DNA of 64,000 bases. Origin: Marinobacter salexigens. GTDB taxonomy: Bacteria; Pseudomonadota; Gammaproteobacteria; Pseudomonadales; Oleiphilaceae. The notes beneath the pieces were generated by a model. It was not told where the DNA came from and searched no databases. It saw only the letters and a program-made list of their open reading frames with translations. The stretch covers positions 1-64,000 of the forward strand of contig NZ_JAHKPV010000007.1 of assembly GCF_018860765.1 (NCBI RefSeq). Direction: 5' to 3'. Position numbers and translations under genes: made by a program. Every line of letters starts with the position of its first letter. Position 1 is the first letter of the stretch. Of the stretch, positions 7,607 to 16,850 are shown piece by piece.

Positions 7607-8896
7607 ATGAAACCAGCACCAACTCTTCTTTCCCCTGCGTTCCTGCACCCGGCTGGTCAGGCATTGCCAGAGCCATTACTTGCCCTGCGCAAACAGCGTG
7701 GTGCCGCCTTGGTAGACATGCCCATGCCAACGCGAAAAACAGAAAACTGGAAGTACTCCAGTAAGTATCTGAAGCTGACCGACGAGATGGCGACCTCATT
7801 GCCTACCACTGGCAAGACAGGCAGTGCTTTAGCGGTTCCCGGTTACAAGGTGGTTTTCATCAATGGCGTTGTGATGCCGGAAGCCAGCGAGTATCCAGAT
7901 CTCGACAACATCCGCATCCAACGTTTTGGCGATCTTTCAGATGCCGAGGCAAGCGATCTGGTTGAGCGTTTGGATAGTACACTTGACGCAAAAGCCGTGC
8001 AGTTCGCCGGGCTCAACACGGCACGTTTTGAAGATGGGCTGGTGATTCGCTTAAAGCCAGACGCCGCGCTTGACCAACCATTGTTCATAATCCATGAAGT
8101 GACAGCAGACGCCAGTGGCTCCGCCTTCCCTCGTATCTTTGTGGATGCAGGCCGCAACAGCCAGCTCACGCTGGTTGAAGAGTATATTTCCAGTGGCGAG
8201 GAAGCAGTTTTCGTAAACTCTGTCACTGAATTCACTCTTGCAGAAGGGGCGAATATAACCAACATTCGCCTCAGCATGGGTGGTGAAAACGTACAACACA
8301 TAGGCGCCACTGGCGTAACCCAACAGCGCAGCTCCCGCTTCGAGAGCCACTGCGTAGGCTTTGGCGGCCCACTGCGACGCCACGACCTACGGGTGCGACT
8401 GGAAGGCAAAGGCGCTGAATGCAAACTCAATGGCGTTGTTGTAACTCAAGACACACAACACTACGACAACCACACGACTATTGAGCACGTAGCACCCAAT
8501 TGCGACAGCGAAGAAACCTATCGCAACATTGCAGCGGATAAATCCCACGCCGTATTCAACGGTCGGATTCATATTCACCCGGACGCCCAAAAGTCCAACG
8601 CGAATATGAGCAACAAAAATCTTTTGCTCTCCACTGGCGCTGAAATCGATACCAAGCCCGAGCTGGAAATCTACGCCGACGACGTAAAGTGTGCCCATGG
8701 CGCAACCATCGGGCAGCTTAATGAAGAGTCGTTGTTCTATCTGGTTTCCCGGGGCATCGGTCGCAGGGAAGCCAACGTACTGCTAACCATGGCATTCATT
8801 AACGAACTGGTTACCCAAATTCCGGTGGAGGCCGTAAGGGATACTGTGCAAGCTCGGCTGAGCCAGTTCTTCGACCAAGCGTTCCAAGAGGTCTAA
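7607..8896 (+). CDS. sufD: Fe-S cluster assembly protein SufD
   Basis: SufD pairs with SufB in the scaffold complex and is needed for iron entry. The 429-residue protein has the variable N-terminal helical region (with the PTRKTENWKYS block near residue 42) and the C-terminal beta-helix domain sharing SufB-type repeats, including TTIEHVAPNCDSEETYRNIA and the terminal DDVKCAHGATIGQLNEESLFY. The conserved histidine in KCAHGAT is present. GGAG precedes the ATG by 8 bases. Cotranscribed with sufC (12-base gap) and sufS (5-base gap). Confidence 0.96.
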   Translation: MKPAPTLLSPAFLHPAGQALPEPLLALRKQRGAALVDMPMPTRKTENWKYSSKYLKLTDEMATSLPTTGKTGSALAVPGYKVVFINGVVMPEASEYPDLDNIRIQRFGDLSDAEASDLVERLDSTLDAKAVQFAGLNTARFEDGLVIRLKPDAALDQPLFIIHEVTADASGSAFPRIFVDAGRNSQLTLVEEYISSGEEAVFVNSVTEFTLAEGANITNIRLSMGGENVQHIGATGVTQQRSSRFESHCVGFGGPLRRHDLRVRLEGKGAECKLNGVVVTQDTQHYDNHTTIEHVAPNCDSEETYRNIAADKSHAVFNGRIHIHPDAQKSNANMSNKNLLLSTGAEIDTKPELEIYADDVKCAHGATIGQLNEESLFYLVSRGIGRREANVLLTMAFINELVTQIPVEAVRDTVQARLSQFFDQAFQEV

Positions 8897-8901
8897 GTGG
8901 T

Positions 8902-10155
8902 ATGAACGATCTGTCCATGGCTAACACAGCTACCCATAAGGCGTTTGACGTACAATCCATCCGCCGGGACTTCCCCATCCTGTCGCAACAGGTCAATGGA
9001 AAACCGCTGGTGTATCTGGATAACGGTGCCTCGGCGCAAAAGCCGCTTACTGTTCTGGATGCCATGGACCGCTACTACCGGGAAATGCACTCCAATGTAC
9101 ACCGGGGTGCACACACCCTAGGTGACCGTGCAACAGCTGCCTTTGAAGGCGCCCGCGAAACCATTCGCGCCTTCTTGAATGCAGGTAGCACACAGGAAAT
9201 CGTCTGGACAAAAGGCACCACTGAAGCCATTAATCTTGTTGCCAATGGTTTGGCCCCGAAACTCAAAGCGGGCGACGAAATTCTGGTGAGCCACATGGAA
9301 CACCACGCCAACATTGTGCCCTGGCAAATGGTTGCAGAGCGCACCGGCGCAAAGGTGATGCCAATTCAAGTCTCGCCTGAAGGCGAACTGGATATGGATG
9401 CGTTCAACAGCCTGCTGAACGATCGCACCCGCGTTCTGGCCGTTACCCACGTTTCCAATGTTCTGGGCACGATCAACCCGGTAAAAGAACTGGTAAGCCA
9501 AGCCAAGGCTCGCGGTGTCATCACTCTGCTTGACGGCGCTCAAGCCGTCCCCCACTTTCAGCCGGATGTGCAAGCGCTGGATTGCGACTTTTACGTGTTT
9601 TCATCCCACAAGCTGTTTGGCCCTACCGGTATTGGCGTGCTTTATGGCAAATCCGCGCTGCTGGAAGATATGCCTCCCTATCAAGGCGGCGGCGAGATGA
9701 TTGAGCGGGTATCGTTTGAACGCACCACATGGAACGTTCTGCCCTACAAGTTTGAAGCAGGTACACCGGCAATCGCTGAAGCTGTGGGTCTAGGGGCTGC
9801 CATTGAGTATCTTAACGGCCTCGATCGGCCAGCAATGGAAGCGGCGGAGAATGCCTTGATGGCACGCGCCAACCAACTGGTTGAAACCGTTCCCGGCATG
9901 AGCATTATCGGCACCGCAAAGCAAAAAGCTCCCGTAATGTCCTTTAAAATCGACGGTTTGCACCCAAGTGATATAGGAACCTTACTGGATCAGCAAGGCA
10001 TCGCAATTCGCACTGGCCACCACTGCGCCATGCCACTGATGGATTTCTACGGAGTTCCCGGTACAGCCCGGGCCTCCTTTGCGTTCTACAATACTCTGGA
10101 CGAGGTGGATAAACTGTTTGCCGCCTTACAGAAAGTCCAGCGCCTGTTTGCCTGA
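8902..10155 (+). CDS. sufS: Cysteine desulfurase SufS
   Basis: PLP-dependent class V aminotransferase that removes sulfur from L-cysteine and passes it as persulfide to SufE. In the 417 residues, the PLP lysine is in FSSHKLFGPTG (K about 237) and the catalytic cysteine in RTGHHCAMPLM (C about 375), the short-loop group II form typical of SufS rather than IscS. The N-terminal IRRDFPIL and YLDNGASAQKP motifs are standard. The start at 8902 gives MNDLSMANT; a second in-frame ATG at 8917 is possible. Lies between sufD and the A-type carrier. Confidence 0.96.
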   Translation: MNDLSMANTATHKAFDVQSIRRDFPILSQQVNGKPLVYLDNGASAQKPLTVLDAMDRYYREMHSNVHRGAHTLGDRATAAFEGARETIRAFLNAGSTQEIVWTKGTTEAINLVANGLAPKLKAGDEILVSHMEHHANIVPWQMVAERTGAKVMPIQVSPEGELDMDAFNSLLNDRTRVLAVTHVSNVLGTINPVKELVSQAKARGVITLLDGAQAVPHFQPDVQALDCDFYVFSSHKLFGPTGIGVLYGKSALLEDMPPYQGGGEMIERVSFERTTWNVLPYKFEAGTPAIAEAVGLGAAIEYLNGLDRPAMEAAENALMARANQLVETVPGMSIIGTAKQKAPVMSFKIDGLHPSDIGTLLDQQGIAIRTGHHCAMPLMDFYGVPGTARASFAFYNTLDEVDKLFAALQKVQRLFA

Positions 10156-10168
10156 TGGAGGAGACACC

Positions 10169-10522
10169 ATGACAGCCGAAGTCTTCACGCCGACCGTAGG
10201 CGTCACAATGACGCCAAGTGCCGTCAAGCACGTGCGCAAGCAACTCGACAAAGCAGCAAACGCCAAAGGTATACGATTGGCGATCCGAAAAAGCGGATGT
10301 TCCGGCTTCAAATACGAAACCCAGTGGGTGGACGAAGCCGCACCCGACGACAGAGTATTCCACATTGATGGCGTTGATGTGTTTGTGAAAGAGGAGCATC
10401 TTCCCATGGTGAATGGCATCGAGATCGACTTTGTTACCGAAGGCGTAAACTCCATGTTCCAGTTCCGCAATCCCAATGCCACCGCCGAGTGTGGGTGTGG
10501 TGAGAGCTTTACCGTAAGCTGA
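10169..10522 (+). CDS. sufA: A-type Fe-S carrier (SufA/IscA family)
   Basis: A-type carrier of 117 residues that takes assembled clusters from the scaffold to target proteins. The three conserved cysteines are present: one in SGCSGFKY (about residue 44) and two in ECGCGESF (about 108 and 110). The start is ATG 10169 because GGAGGAG at 10157-10163 sits just in front; the longer ORF upstream has no ribosome site and overlaps sufS. Operon position after sufS suggests SufA, but ErpA or IscA-like paralogues share these motifs, so the symbol rests on context. Confidence 0.9.
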   Translation: MTAEVFTPTVGVTMTPSAVKHVRKQLDKAANAKGIRLAIRKSGCSGFKYETQWVDEAAPDDRVFHIDGVDVFVKEEHLPMVNGIEIDFVTEGVNSMFQFRNPNATAECGCGESFTVS

Positions 10523-10559
10523 CCCCCCCTCTCCTGCGCCATAAGAGGTCTAACCAGGC

Positions 10560-11102
10560 ATGCAAGAAAGAGAAGTCGTCCTGACCAAACGCGAGGTGGA
10601 AGCCCGCCTTGTTCCTGTTGGAACAGAAATCATGATTCCGGCAGACACCTTTGTGACCATCACTCAGTCACTGGGCGGTACCTTTACCGTTGCGGTCAAC
10701 GGCAACCTTGCCCGCATTGAAGGCCACAACGCTGATGCTCTGGGTAAAAAGCCCTTGGAAAGCAGCTTTGATACACCGGACGATGGCACGGTTAACGAAA
10801 ACCAAGTGTGGGAAGCCATCCGCAACTGCTACGACCCGGAAATTCCGGTGAATGTGGTGGATCTGGGCCTTATTTATGAGTGCCGGATTGAAAATGGTAC
10901 GCCAGAAGGCAATCACATTTACATTTTGATGACCCTCACCGCCGCTGGTTGTGGCATGGGGCCGGTTATTACCGACGATGTGAAAACCAAACTAGAGCAC
11001 GTCCCCAACGTAGACAAGGTAACCGTAGAGCTGACCTTTGATCCGCCCTGGAACAACGACATGCTCACCGATGAAGCCAAGCTAGAACTGGGAATGCTGT
11101 AA
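10560..11102 (+). CDS. sufT: Fe-S cluster assembly factor SufT (DUF59/MIP18)
   Basis: A 180-residue protein with a short N-terminal domain (VEARLVPVGTEIMIPADTFV) and a C-terminal DUF59/MIP18 domain. The latter carries NCYDPEIPVNVVDLGLIYEC and TLTAAGCGMGPVI with the reactive cysteine. SufT proteins act as auxiliary factors in cluster maturation or transfer, especially under high demand for Fe-S proteins; the biochemical step is not settled. It sits between sufA and sufE; its TAA is followed directly by the sufE ATG. Confidence 0.92.
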   Translation: MQEREVVLTKREVEARLVPVGTEIMIPADTFVTITQSLGGTFTVAVNGNLARIEGHNADALGKKPLESSFDTPDDGTVNENQVWEAIRNCYDPEIPVNVVDLGLIYECRIENGTPEGNHIYILMTLTAAGCGMGPVITDDVKTKLEHVPNVDKVTVELTFDPPWNNDMLTDEAKLELGML

Positions 11103-11564
11103 ATGCCAGCTACAGAAAAAGATTTTCTCGACAACCCGCTAGGATCTAACCCTACTCTGGAAGACGTTCTCGACGGCTTTGAGTTTCTTGATGACTGGGA
11201 AGAACGCTATGCGTTTATCATTGACCTAGGCAAACAGCTACCTGCCTTTCCGGACGACGCGCGGATTGAAGAGAACTACGTGCACGGTTGCCAAAGCCAG
11301 GTTTGGTTGATTGCCCACTACCATGAAGCCGACGGCAAGCTCTACCTGCTGATCGATTCAGACGCAATGATAGTGCGTGGCCTCGCTGCCATGATTCTGG
11401 TCGCGCTAAACGGCAAAACCCCGAGGGACTTGCTAGCCACAGATATAGATGAGATCTTCGAACAGTTGGACCTGTTCCGCCACATTTCTCCAACCCGTGG
11501 CAACGGCTTGCGCTCCATGATTGGAAAGATTCGTGATATTGCAGCGGCTGCTGTGTCTGCGTGA
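11103..11564 (+). CDS. sufE: Sulfur acceptor protein SufE
   Basis: SufE accepts persulfide from SufS and hands it to SufB. The 153 residues contain the active-site cysteine in YVHGCQSQVWL (about residue 62) and the DIDEIFEQLDLFRHISPTRGNGLRSM block that marks the family. It starts immediately after the sufT stop, so translation is probably coupled. It is the last gene of the suf operon; flgT converges on it with only 26 bases between stop codons and no strong terminator visible. Confidence 0.95.
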   Translation: MPATEKDFLDNPLGSNPTLEDVLDGFEFLDDWEERYAFIIDLGKQLPAFPDDARIEENYVHGCQSQVWLIAHYHEADGKLYLLIDSDAMIVRGLAAMILVALNGKTPRDLLATDIDEIFEQLDLFRHISPTRGNGLRSMIGKIRDIAAAAVSA

Positions 11565-11590
11565 AATGAGTGCACAGTCGTTAGCGTGCG

Positions 11591-12811
11591 CTACCAGATA
11601 ATGGCAATGTCGTCTCGCTGAATGTTTACCTGCCCACCTGTTACAGGCATTTTGCCATTACTGAAGTCTGGATGAACGTTGTTCAGGGTGACCGTCATCT
11701 GGCTATCACTCAGCTCCGGCGTCCCCCCCAAAGAATCAAAATAGCGGGCGCTGCGGTATAGATGCAACTCATCTCCGGGCCGCAAACCAGCGGTCGCGCC
11801 TGAAGCCAAGGTAACAAGGTGGCCCTCTACCCGGGTAATGCGCGCCATAAACGGCTGGCACGCGAGGGCTTCGGCTACCGCCTGCGTCATTTCCCCAATA
11901 GCACCCGCCACAGATTCTCCATACTGGGTTTTACGAAACCCTTCTGAGCCAAAACCGGTGGAACTGCCAGGGCCGGCATTCCAGTCGGCGGCAGTCTCGA
12001 AACGCTGCTGGTATACAGGTGAGCCGCTGAATCCGTCAAAAACCATCAAATCCACCGCAAAACGCCGGCGCATATCAGCGCCACCAAATCGCCTTTGCAT
12101 TTTATCCAATACCGAGGAGCCCCAAGCCGCAGGATCCGCAACGCCAATGTCTCGAATAACACCGGCCACAACAAACTGTGCACCCATCTCCCGGGCTACC
12201 TGAACCACGTTGGTAAGCCGGTTGCCACCCTGCTGCAAAGTGGGCGCATTGAGTAGGTCAGGGAAAAGACGAGAGGTCGTCGCAGAAAACACCTGCAAGT
12301 TTCCAGCCTCTCGTAGGCCCTGCTGCAGCTGTTGCGGCAGAATTTCTCCGGCATCATCAATACGCCCTACCCGAGCCTGATCAGGATACAGCAATGGAAA
12401 GCCTGTAATAGCAACCCGTTTTTTTAACCGAGCGGCGTCTCCGCCATCGCAGCTGGCTCTGCTGGCAGAAATATCCCCGCGTACAGTTACACGCAAAAGG
12501 TTACCGCTACGATGCTCATCAATAACTTTAACATTCCGCGCTCGGGCGCTAGAGGCAAGGCGCACTCGGGATTCAGTTAAAACGCCGTTTTCCATAGTAT
12601 CTCTAGTGCTCACCTGCGCTTCGTACTGCAAGGCGAGATCTCGCATGGCCGCACTGCGAGCTTCCGCGCGAGCAGACTCTAGATCCTCGTTGTAGATACT
12701 CGCGTGGCCCACGCCCTCAAGAACAACCGCCTGCGCGCTCGCACCCAACATCAACGGTATCAATGCACAGTAAAACGACAACCGTATAAACTGCTTCACA
12801 AACCCGCGCAT
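11591..12811 (-). CDS. flgT: Flagellar H-ring / assembly protein FlgT
   Basis: A 406-residue secreted protein with a signal peptide of about 28 residues (hydrophobic FYCALIPLMLGASAQA). The N-terminal domain matches FlgT: EGVGHASIYNEDLESARAEA followed by the TMENGVLTESRVR segment. In Vibrio, FlgT builds the H-ring around the flagellar LP ring and is needed for motor stability and assembly of basal-body ring parts. A central NBD-like region (QFVVAGVIRDIG) and a C-terminal SH3-like stretch follow (LVTLASGATAGLRPGDELHLY). It lies downstream of the FlgP-type lipoprotein gene in the same orientation. No other flagellar gene is in the window. Confidence 0.8.
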   Translation of the reverse strand: MRGFVKQFIRLSFYCALIPLMLGASAQAVVLEGVGHASIYNEDLESARAEARSAAMRDLALQYEAQVSTRDTMENGVLTESRVRLASSARARNVKVIDEHRSGNLLRVTVRGDISASRASCDGGDAARLKKRVAITGFPLLYPDQARVGRIDDAGEILPQQLQQGLREAGNLQVFSATTSRLFPDLLNAPTLQQGGNRLTNVVQVAREMGAQFVVAGVIRDIGVADPAAWGSSVLDKMQRRFGGADMRRRFAVDLMVFDGFSGSPVYQQRFETAADWNAGPGSSTGFGSEGFRKTQYGESVAGAIGEMTQAVAEALACQPFMARITRVEGHLVTLASGATAGLRPGDELHLYRSARYFDSLGGTPELSDSQMTVTLNNVHPDFSNGKMPVTGGQVNIQRDDIAIIW

Positions 12812-12867
12812 AGCTTTCTACCCGTTTTATCGTTCAATTAGCACGTTTGAAATCTGCCGAACGAAGA

Positions 12868-13419
12868 TCAATCCAAATAGTATAAGGAATCAACATTCTT
12901 GCTCTGCACATCGCCAACACTCTCGTTGTAGGTTGGTACCGATATTGGGCAGAGGTCTTTCACCTGTTCCGCTGCGACTCTGGACACACAGGCCCGAAAG
13001 CGTGACTCGAGCTTTAACTCCATCACGGTCTCAACAACTCCATCGCTGTGCTCATTAACAGCCACCATTTTTGCACCACGAATGTAGCTGTCTACATAGG
13101 TTCGGAACATATCATTTCGGAGAACAAACTCGTTCACGGTAGAGCTTCCAAAGATGACTGTCCCATATACTCGCTCTGCTAGGTTTCTGTATGCATCCAC
13201 TTGGGAAGCTCTGCGCGCCATCAGCCTTTTACGGGTATTGAGACGATCCTTACCTGCATCCTCATAAGTGCCAAAGCCGCTGACCCTAACTGTAATAGGC
13301 TCAAACTGCGCATCGTTTTGGGCATTCTCACGTTTGTCGTCCGTATCGCCGCCCCACAATGCTGCGCAGGCCGTCAGCGTGAAAGCCAGAAAAGAAATCG
13401 ATATCCAGCGAATGACCAT
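12868..13419 (-). CDS. flgP: LPP20/FlgP-family outer-membrane lipoprotein
   Basis: A 183-residue lipoprotein. The start is ATG 13419: GGAG lies 9 bases upstream and the product then begins with a lipoprotein signal (MVIRWISISFLAFTLTAC, lipobox LTAC, mature cysteine about residue 18). The body has the LPP20 fold features RVSGFGTYEDAG, RKRLMARRASQVDAYRNLAE and RNDMFRTYVDSYIRGAKMVAV. FlgP is a flagellar basal disc/H-ring-associated lipoprotein in Vibrio and Campylobacter. The neighbouring flgT supports the flagellar assignment over other LPP20 proteins. The divergent gap to cca (240 bases) presumably holds both promoters; no clear sites seen. Confidence 0.8.
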   Translation of the reverse strand: MVIRWISISFLAFTLTACAALWGGDTDDKRENAQNDAQFEPITVRVSGFGTYEDAGKDRLNTRKRLMARRASQVDAYRNLAERVYGTVIFGSSTVNEFVLRNDMFRTYVDSYIRGAKMVAVNEHSDGVVETVMELKLESRFRACVSRVAAEQVKDLCPISVPTYNESVGDVQSKNVDSLYYLD

Positions 13420-13659
13420 GCTTTTTGTCTCCAGAATTCGTTTTGCTAAACCCATGAAAAATTCACGCCATCTTTTCTAAATCACTAATTTTAAACACCT
13501 TATTCTGAAACCTATAAAAGCAAAGTGAGAAACCGGCAAATATCTGCCTCATATAGTGTTTTCAGGGGTGGGCACGTCCATTAGCGCAAGCTTATTTGCT
13601 TGCCCAGCCCCAGCAACCGATAATTCCTGCACATTTCATAGAAAGGAACCTGTGTCTTC

Positions 13660-14781
13660 ATGCAAACCTATCTGGTTGGCGGTGCTGTTCGCGATGAATT
13701 ATTGGGGCTGACGGTCAAAGATCGGGACTGGGTAGTAGTCGGCGCAACCCCGAAGCAAATGCTTGCTCTGGGGTTTACGCAGGTGGGATCGGACTTCCCG
13801 GTGTTCCTGCACCCGAAAACCAGAGAGGAATATGCCCTCGCCCGCACCGAGCGCAAGCAAGGACACGGCTATCACGGGTTTTCTGTCTATAGCGCGCCAG
13901 ATGTCACGCTGGAAGAGGACCTGCTGCGCCGTGACCTCACCATCAACGCCATGGCACGCTCGGAAGACGGTGAACTCACAGACCCTTTTAATGGCATGAG
14001 AGATCTGGAGGCCCGTCAGCTCCGGCACGTTTCTGACGCTTTTAAAGAAGACCCCCTTCGTATCCTGAGAACCGCACGCTTTGCAGCTCGTTTCCAGCCA
14101 TTGGGCTTTAGCGTATGCTCAGAAACTATGGCCTTGATGCGCGATATGGTTGCCGCTGGTGAAGTAGGGCATCTTGTACCAGAGCGTGTGTGGCAAGAGA
14201 TTCAACGGGCTCTGCACGAACAGTCCCCAACTACGTTTTTCCAAGTATTGCGAGACTGTGGGGCTCTCGATGTGCTGATTCCAGAACTTTCGCCCGAACC
14301 CCGTTTCCGGGCTGCCCTTTCCGCCTTACGGCTCGCCCATGCTGGCAAAGCAACAACACCAGAGCGTTTTGCGGCACTGTTCAGCACACTGGATGAGCCG
14401 TGTGGCACCAAAAGAGCCAAGGCACTTAAAGCACCGAACGATTGCCAGAATCTCGCTCGACTAGCTATGGCGTTTAAGCCAATCATCCAACAACTCGACC
14501 CGACGCAGCCAGATGCCAAAACCTTGCTCGAGTTACTGGAAAAAGCCGATTTGTGGCGGCGGCCCGAGCGCTTTTCGCAACTGGTTCTCGTACTTGAGTG
14601 CGCACTTGAAGCTACAGACCAGCAAAGGCTAAAGCCTCTCGAAAAAGCGGCGGATGCGGCATCAGGCATTGACCCCCAAGCGCTTATGAAGCGAGGCTTT
14701 GCGGGCAAAGAACTCGGCGAAGCAATCCGAGCCGAGCGACTGGCGCGTATAAAGCAGGCACTCTGCCGTTCATCTTCCTGA
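13660..14781 (+). CDS. cca: CCA tRNA nucleotidyltransferase
   Basis: Adds or repairs the 3' CCA end of tRNAs. The catalytic N-terminal part is complete: LVGGAVRDELLGL (about 5-17), the KDRDWVVVG metal-binding strand, RTERK, EEDLLRRDLTINAMA and the RFAARFQPLGF region. At 373 residues it is shorter than the E. coli enzyme (about 412). The C-terminal HD phosphohydrolase domain is not recognisable; the region around 220-330 lacks an HD doublet. The enzyme therefore probably has only the nucleotidyltransferase activity. An AAGGA lies about 13 bases before the ATG. The pteridine reductase gene follows after 9 bases. Confidence 0.93.
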   Translation: MQTYLVGGAVRDELLGLTVKDRDWVVVGATPKQMLALGFTQVGSDFPVFLHPKTREEYALARTERKQGHGYHGFSVYSAPDVTLEEDLLRRDLTINAMARSEDGELTDPFNGMRDLEARQLRHVSDAFKEDPLRILRTARFAARFQPLGFSVCSETMALMRDMVAAGEVGHLVPERVWQEIQRALHEQSPTTFFQVLRDCGALDVLIPELSPEPRFRAALSALRLAHAGKATTPERFAALFSTLDEPCGTKRAKALKAPNDCQNLARLAMAFKPIIQQLDPTQPDAKTLLELLEKADLWRRPERFSQLVLVLECALEATDQQRLKPLEKAADAASGIDPQALMKRGFAGKELGEAIRAERLARIKQALCRSSS

Positions 14782-14790
14782 GGAACTACT

Positions 14791-15537
14791 ATGCCTGAGA
14801 ATACCCCTATCGCTCTGGTTACTGGCTCGGCCCAACGCCTTGGGGCGCACACTGCGCAACTATTGCATGAGCGTGGCTGGAATGTGGTTATTCACTTTCG
14901 CAGCCGCCGGGAGAAGGCCCAAGACTTATCGGAAGCCATGAACCAGCAGCGCCCGAACTCCGCAGTTGCACTGCAAGCCGACCTAAGCAAGATGGCCGAT
15001 ATTAATTACTTAGGTACTAAGGCAATAGAACATTGGGGGCGGCTAGATGCACTGGTTAACAACGCATCCGTGTTTTATCCAAATCCAACGCCGGAAGCGA
15101 CCGAAGATGATTGGGATAGCATTATGCACACCAATCTCAAGGCGCCTTTTTTTCTACTGCAGACCTGCTTGCCAGCCTTGCGAGCAAGCTCCGGCAGTGT
15201 TGTGAACCTGATTGATATTTATAGCGAAAAACCGCTACCAGAGCATCCGCTCTACTGCGCAAGCAAGGCTGGCCTCGCCGCGTTAACCCGCTCCTGGGCG
15301 AAAGATCTGGCGCCAACAGTGCGGGTGAATGGCGTATCCCCCGGCGCGATTCTTTGGCCTGAAGGCGATGCAGCGGTAGACGCAAGCTACCAACTTAAAA
15401 TTCTTGCGCAAACACCCCTCAATCGCACGGGCACACCAGACGATATCGCCCGTACTATTGTGTTCCTACTCACAGAGGCACCGTTTATCACCGGGCAAGT
15501 TATTTCCGTAGACGGCGGGCGCAGCCTGAATATGTAG
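14791..15537 (+). CDS. Short-chain dehydrogenase, pteridine/dihydrofolate reductase type
   Basis: A 248-residue SDR enzyme. The Rossmann glycine motif is TGSAQRLGAH (about 10-19), and an arginine-rich FRSRREK follows strand 2, indicating NADPH preference. NNASVF is the structural Asn motif. The catalytic region reads LIDIYSEKPLPEHPLYCASKAGL: an Asp replaces the usual Ser three residues before the YxxxK pair, which is characteristic of pteridine reductases (PTR1, FolM). These reduce dihydropterins or dihydrofolate. Close spacing to cca suggests cotranscription. Substrate remains inferred; FolM-like is the best description. Confidence 0.8.
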   Translation: MPENTPIALVTGSAQRLGAHTAQLLHERGWNVVIHFRSRREKAQDLSEAMNQQRPNSAVALQADLSKMADINYLGTKAIEHWGRLDALVNNASVFYPNPTPEATEDDWDSIMHTNLKAPFFLLQTCLPALRASSGSVVNLIDIYSEKPLPEHPLYCASKAGLAALTRSWAKDLAPTVRVNGVSPGAILWPEGDAAVDASYQLKILAQTPLNRTGTPDDIARTIVFLLTEAPFITGQVISVDGGRSLNM

Positions 15538-15665
15538 ACCGCGCTTTTGCCGAATCGGGCTTTCCGGCTACAATGCGCGCAGCTTTTCATTCTTCGCATT
15601 CTGCTCGGGCAAGACTCAAGTTGCCGCCCTGAAACAGAACATTCATTAATAACCGGAGTAACCTC

Positions 15666-16844
15666 ATGCGTGATGTCGTAATTGTTGCCGCACGGCGTAC
15701 AGCCATTGGTGCATTTGGTGGAGGCCTTTCCAGCCTTCGTGCGGATCAGCTTGGTAGCGCAGTTATCAAAGCACTGTTAGAAGACACCGGTGTTACCGGC
15801 GACCAGATCAACGAAGTCGTACTCGGCCATGTGTTGACGGCAGGCAGCGGCCAGAATCCGGCTCGTCAGTCAGCCATCAATGCTGGCATTCCGGCTTCTG
15901 TACCGGCAATAACCATCAACAAAGTATGCGGTTCTGGGCTCAAAGCCGTTCATATGGCAGCTCAAGCCATCCGCTGCGGTGACGCAGACATGATCATCGC
16001 AGGTGGACAGGAAAGCATGAGCCTTGCTCCTCACGTTTTACCTAACAGCCGCAATGGCCAGCGCATGGGTAACTGGACCATGGTCGATACCATGATTAAC
16101 GATGGCCTCTGGGATGCTTTCAACGACTACCATATGGGCATCACGGCTGAGAATATTGTCGAGAAGTACGGTATCAGCCGCGAAGAACAGGACGAGTTCG
16201 CAGCCGCGTCGCAACAAAAAGCCACGGCCGCCCGCGAGGCCGGGGTCTTCAATGATGAAATCGTGCCCGTTTCTATCCCACAGCGTAAAGGGGACCCAAT
16301 CGTTGTCAGCAAAGACGAAGGGCCCCGCGACGGCGTAACCGGAGAGGGCCTCGGCAAGCTGCGCCCAGCTTTCAAAAAAGACGGAACAGTGACTGCAGGT
16401 AACGCCTCGACACTCAATGATGGCGCGGCGGCAGTTATGGTATGCAGTGCCGAGAAAGCCAAAGAGTTAGGGCTTACCCCACTGGCGACAATCAAGGCTC
16501 ACGCCAATGCCGGCGTTGACCCAACCATCATGGGTACCGGCCCGATTCCTGCCAGCCAGCGCTGCCTGAAGCTTGCAGGCTGGGGTGTTGACGACCTAGA
16601 CCTGATTGAGGCCAACGAAGCTTTTGCGGCTCAGGCGATCTCTGTAAATCGTGACATGGGCTGGGATACCAATAAGGTCAACGTGAACGGCGGTGCTATT
16701 GCTTTGGGCCACCCCATTGGCGCTTCCGGTTGCCGTATTCTGGTTTCCCTGTTGCACGAAATGGTGCGTCGCGATGCCCATAAAGGTCTTGCCACCCTAT
16801 GCATCGGCGGCGGTATGGGCGTTGCTCTGGCTGTGGAGCGCTAA
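15666..16844 (+). CDS. Acetyl-CoA C-acetyltransferase (thiolase II)
   Basis: A 392-residue biosynthetic-type thiolase that condenses two acetyl-CoA to acetoacetyl-CoA or runs in reverse. The acylated cysteine is in [11 protein letters not shown] (C about 88), the histidine in [10 protein letters not shown] (about 350) and the second cysteine in [10 protein letters not shown] (about 379). An NEAFAAQA motif is present. The pattern fits PhaA/AtoB. No phaB, phaC or ato genes are adjacent, so whether it serves polyhydroxybutyrate synthesis or ketone-body/fatty-acid use cannot be told. trmL begins 6 bases after its stop. Confidence 0.93.
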   Translation: MRDVVIVAARRTAIGAFGGGLSSLRADQLGSAVIKALLEDTGVTGDQINEVVLGHVLTAGSGQNPARQSAINAGIPASVPAITINKVCGSGLKAVHMAAQAIRCGDADMIIAGGQESMSLAPHVLPNSRNGQRMGNWTMVDTMINDGLWDAFNDYHMGITAENIVEKYGISREEQDEFAAASQQKATAAREAGVFNDEIVPVSIPQRKGDPIVVSKDEGPRDGVTGEGLGKLRPAFKKDGTVTAGNASTLNDGAAAVMVCSAEKAKELGLTPLATIKAHANAGVDPTIMGTGPIPASQRCLKLAGWGVDDLDLIEANEAFAAQAISVNRDMGWDTNKVNVNGGAIALGHPIGASGCRILVSLLHEMVRRDAHKGLATLCIGGGMGVALAVER

Positions 16845-16850
16845 GGCCCC

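Noticed and set aside
7843-8430. Minus-strand ORF (195 aa) inside sufD
   Set aside because: Antisense shadow; Ser/Arg-rich translation typical of the reverse frame of GC-rich coding DNA.
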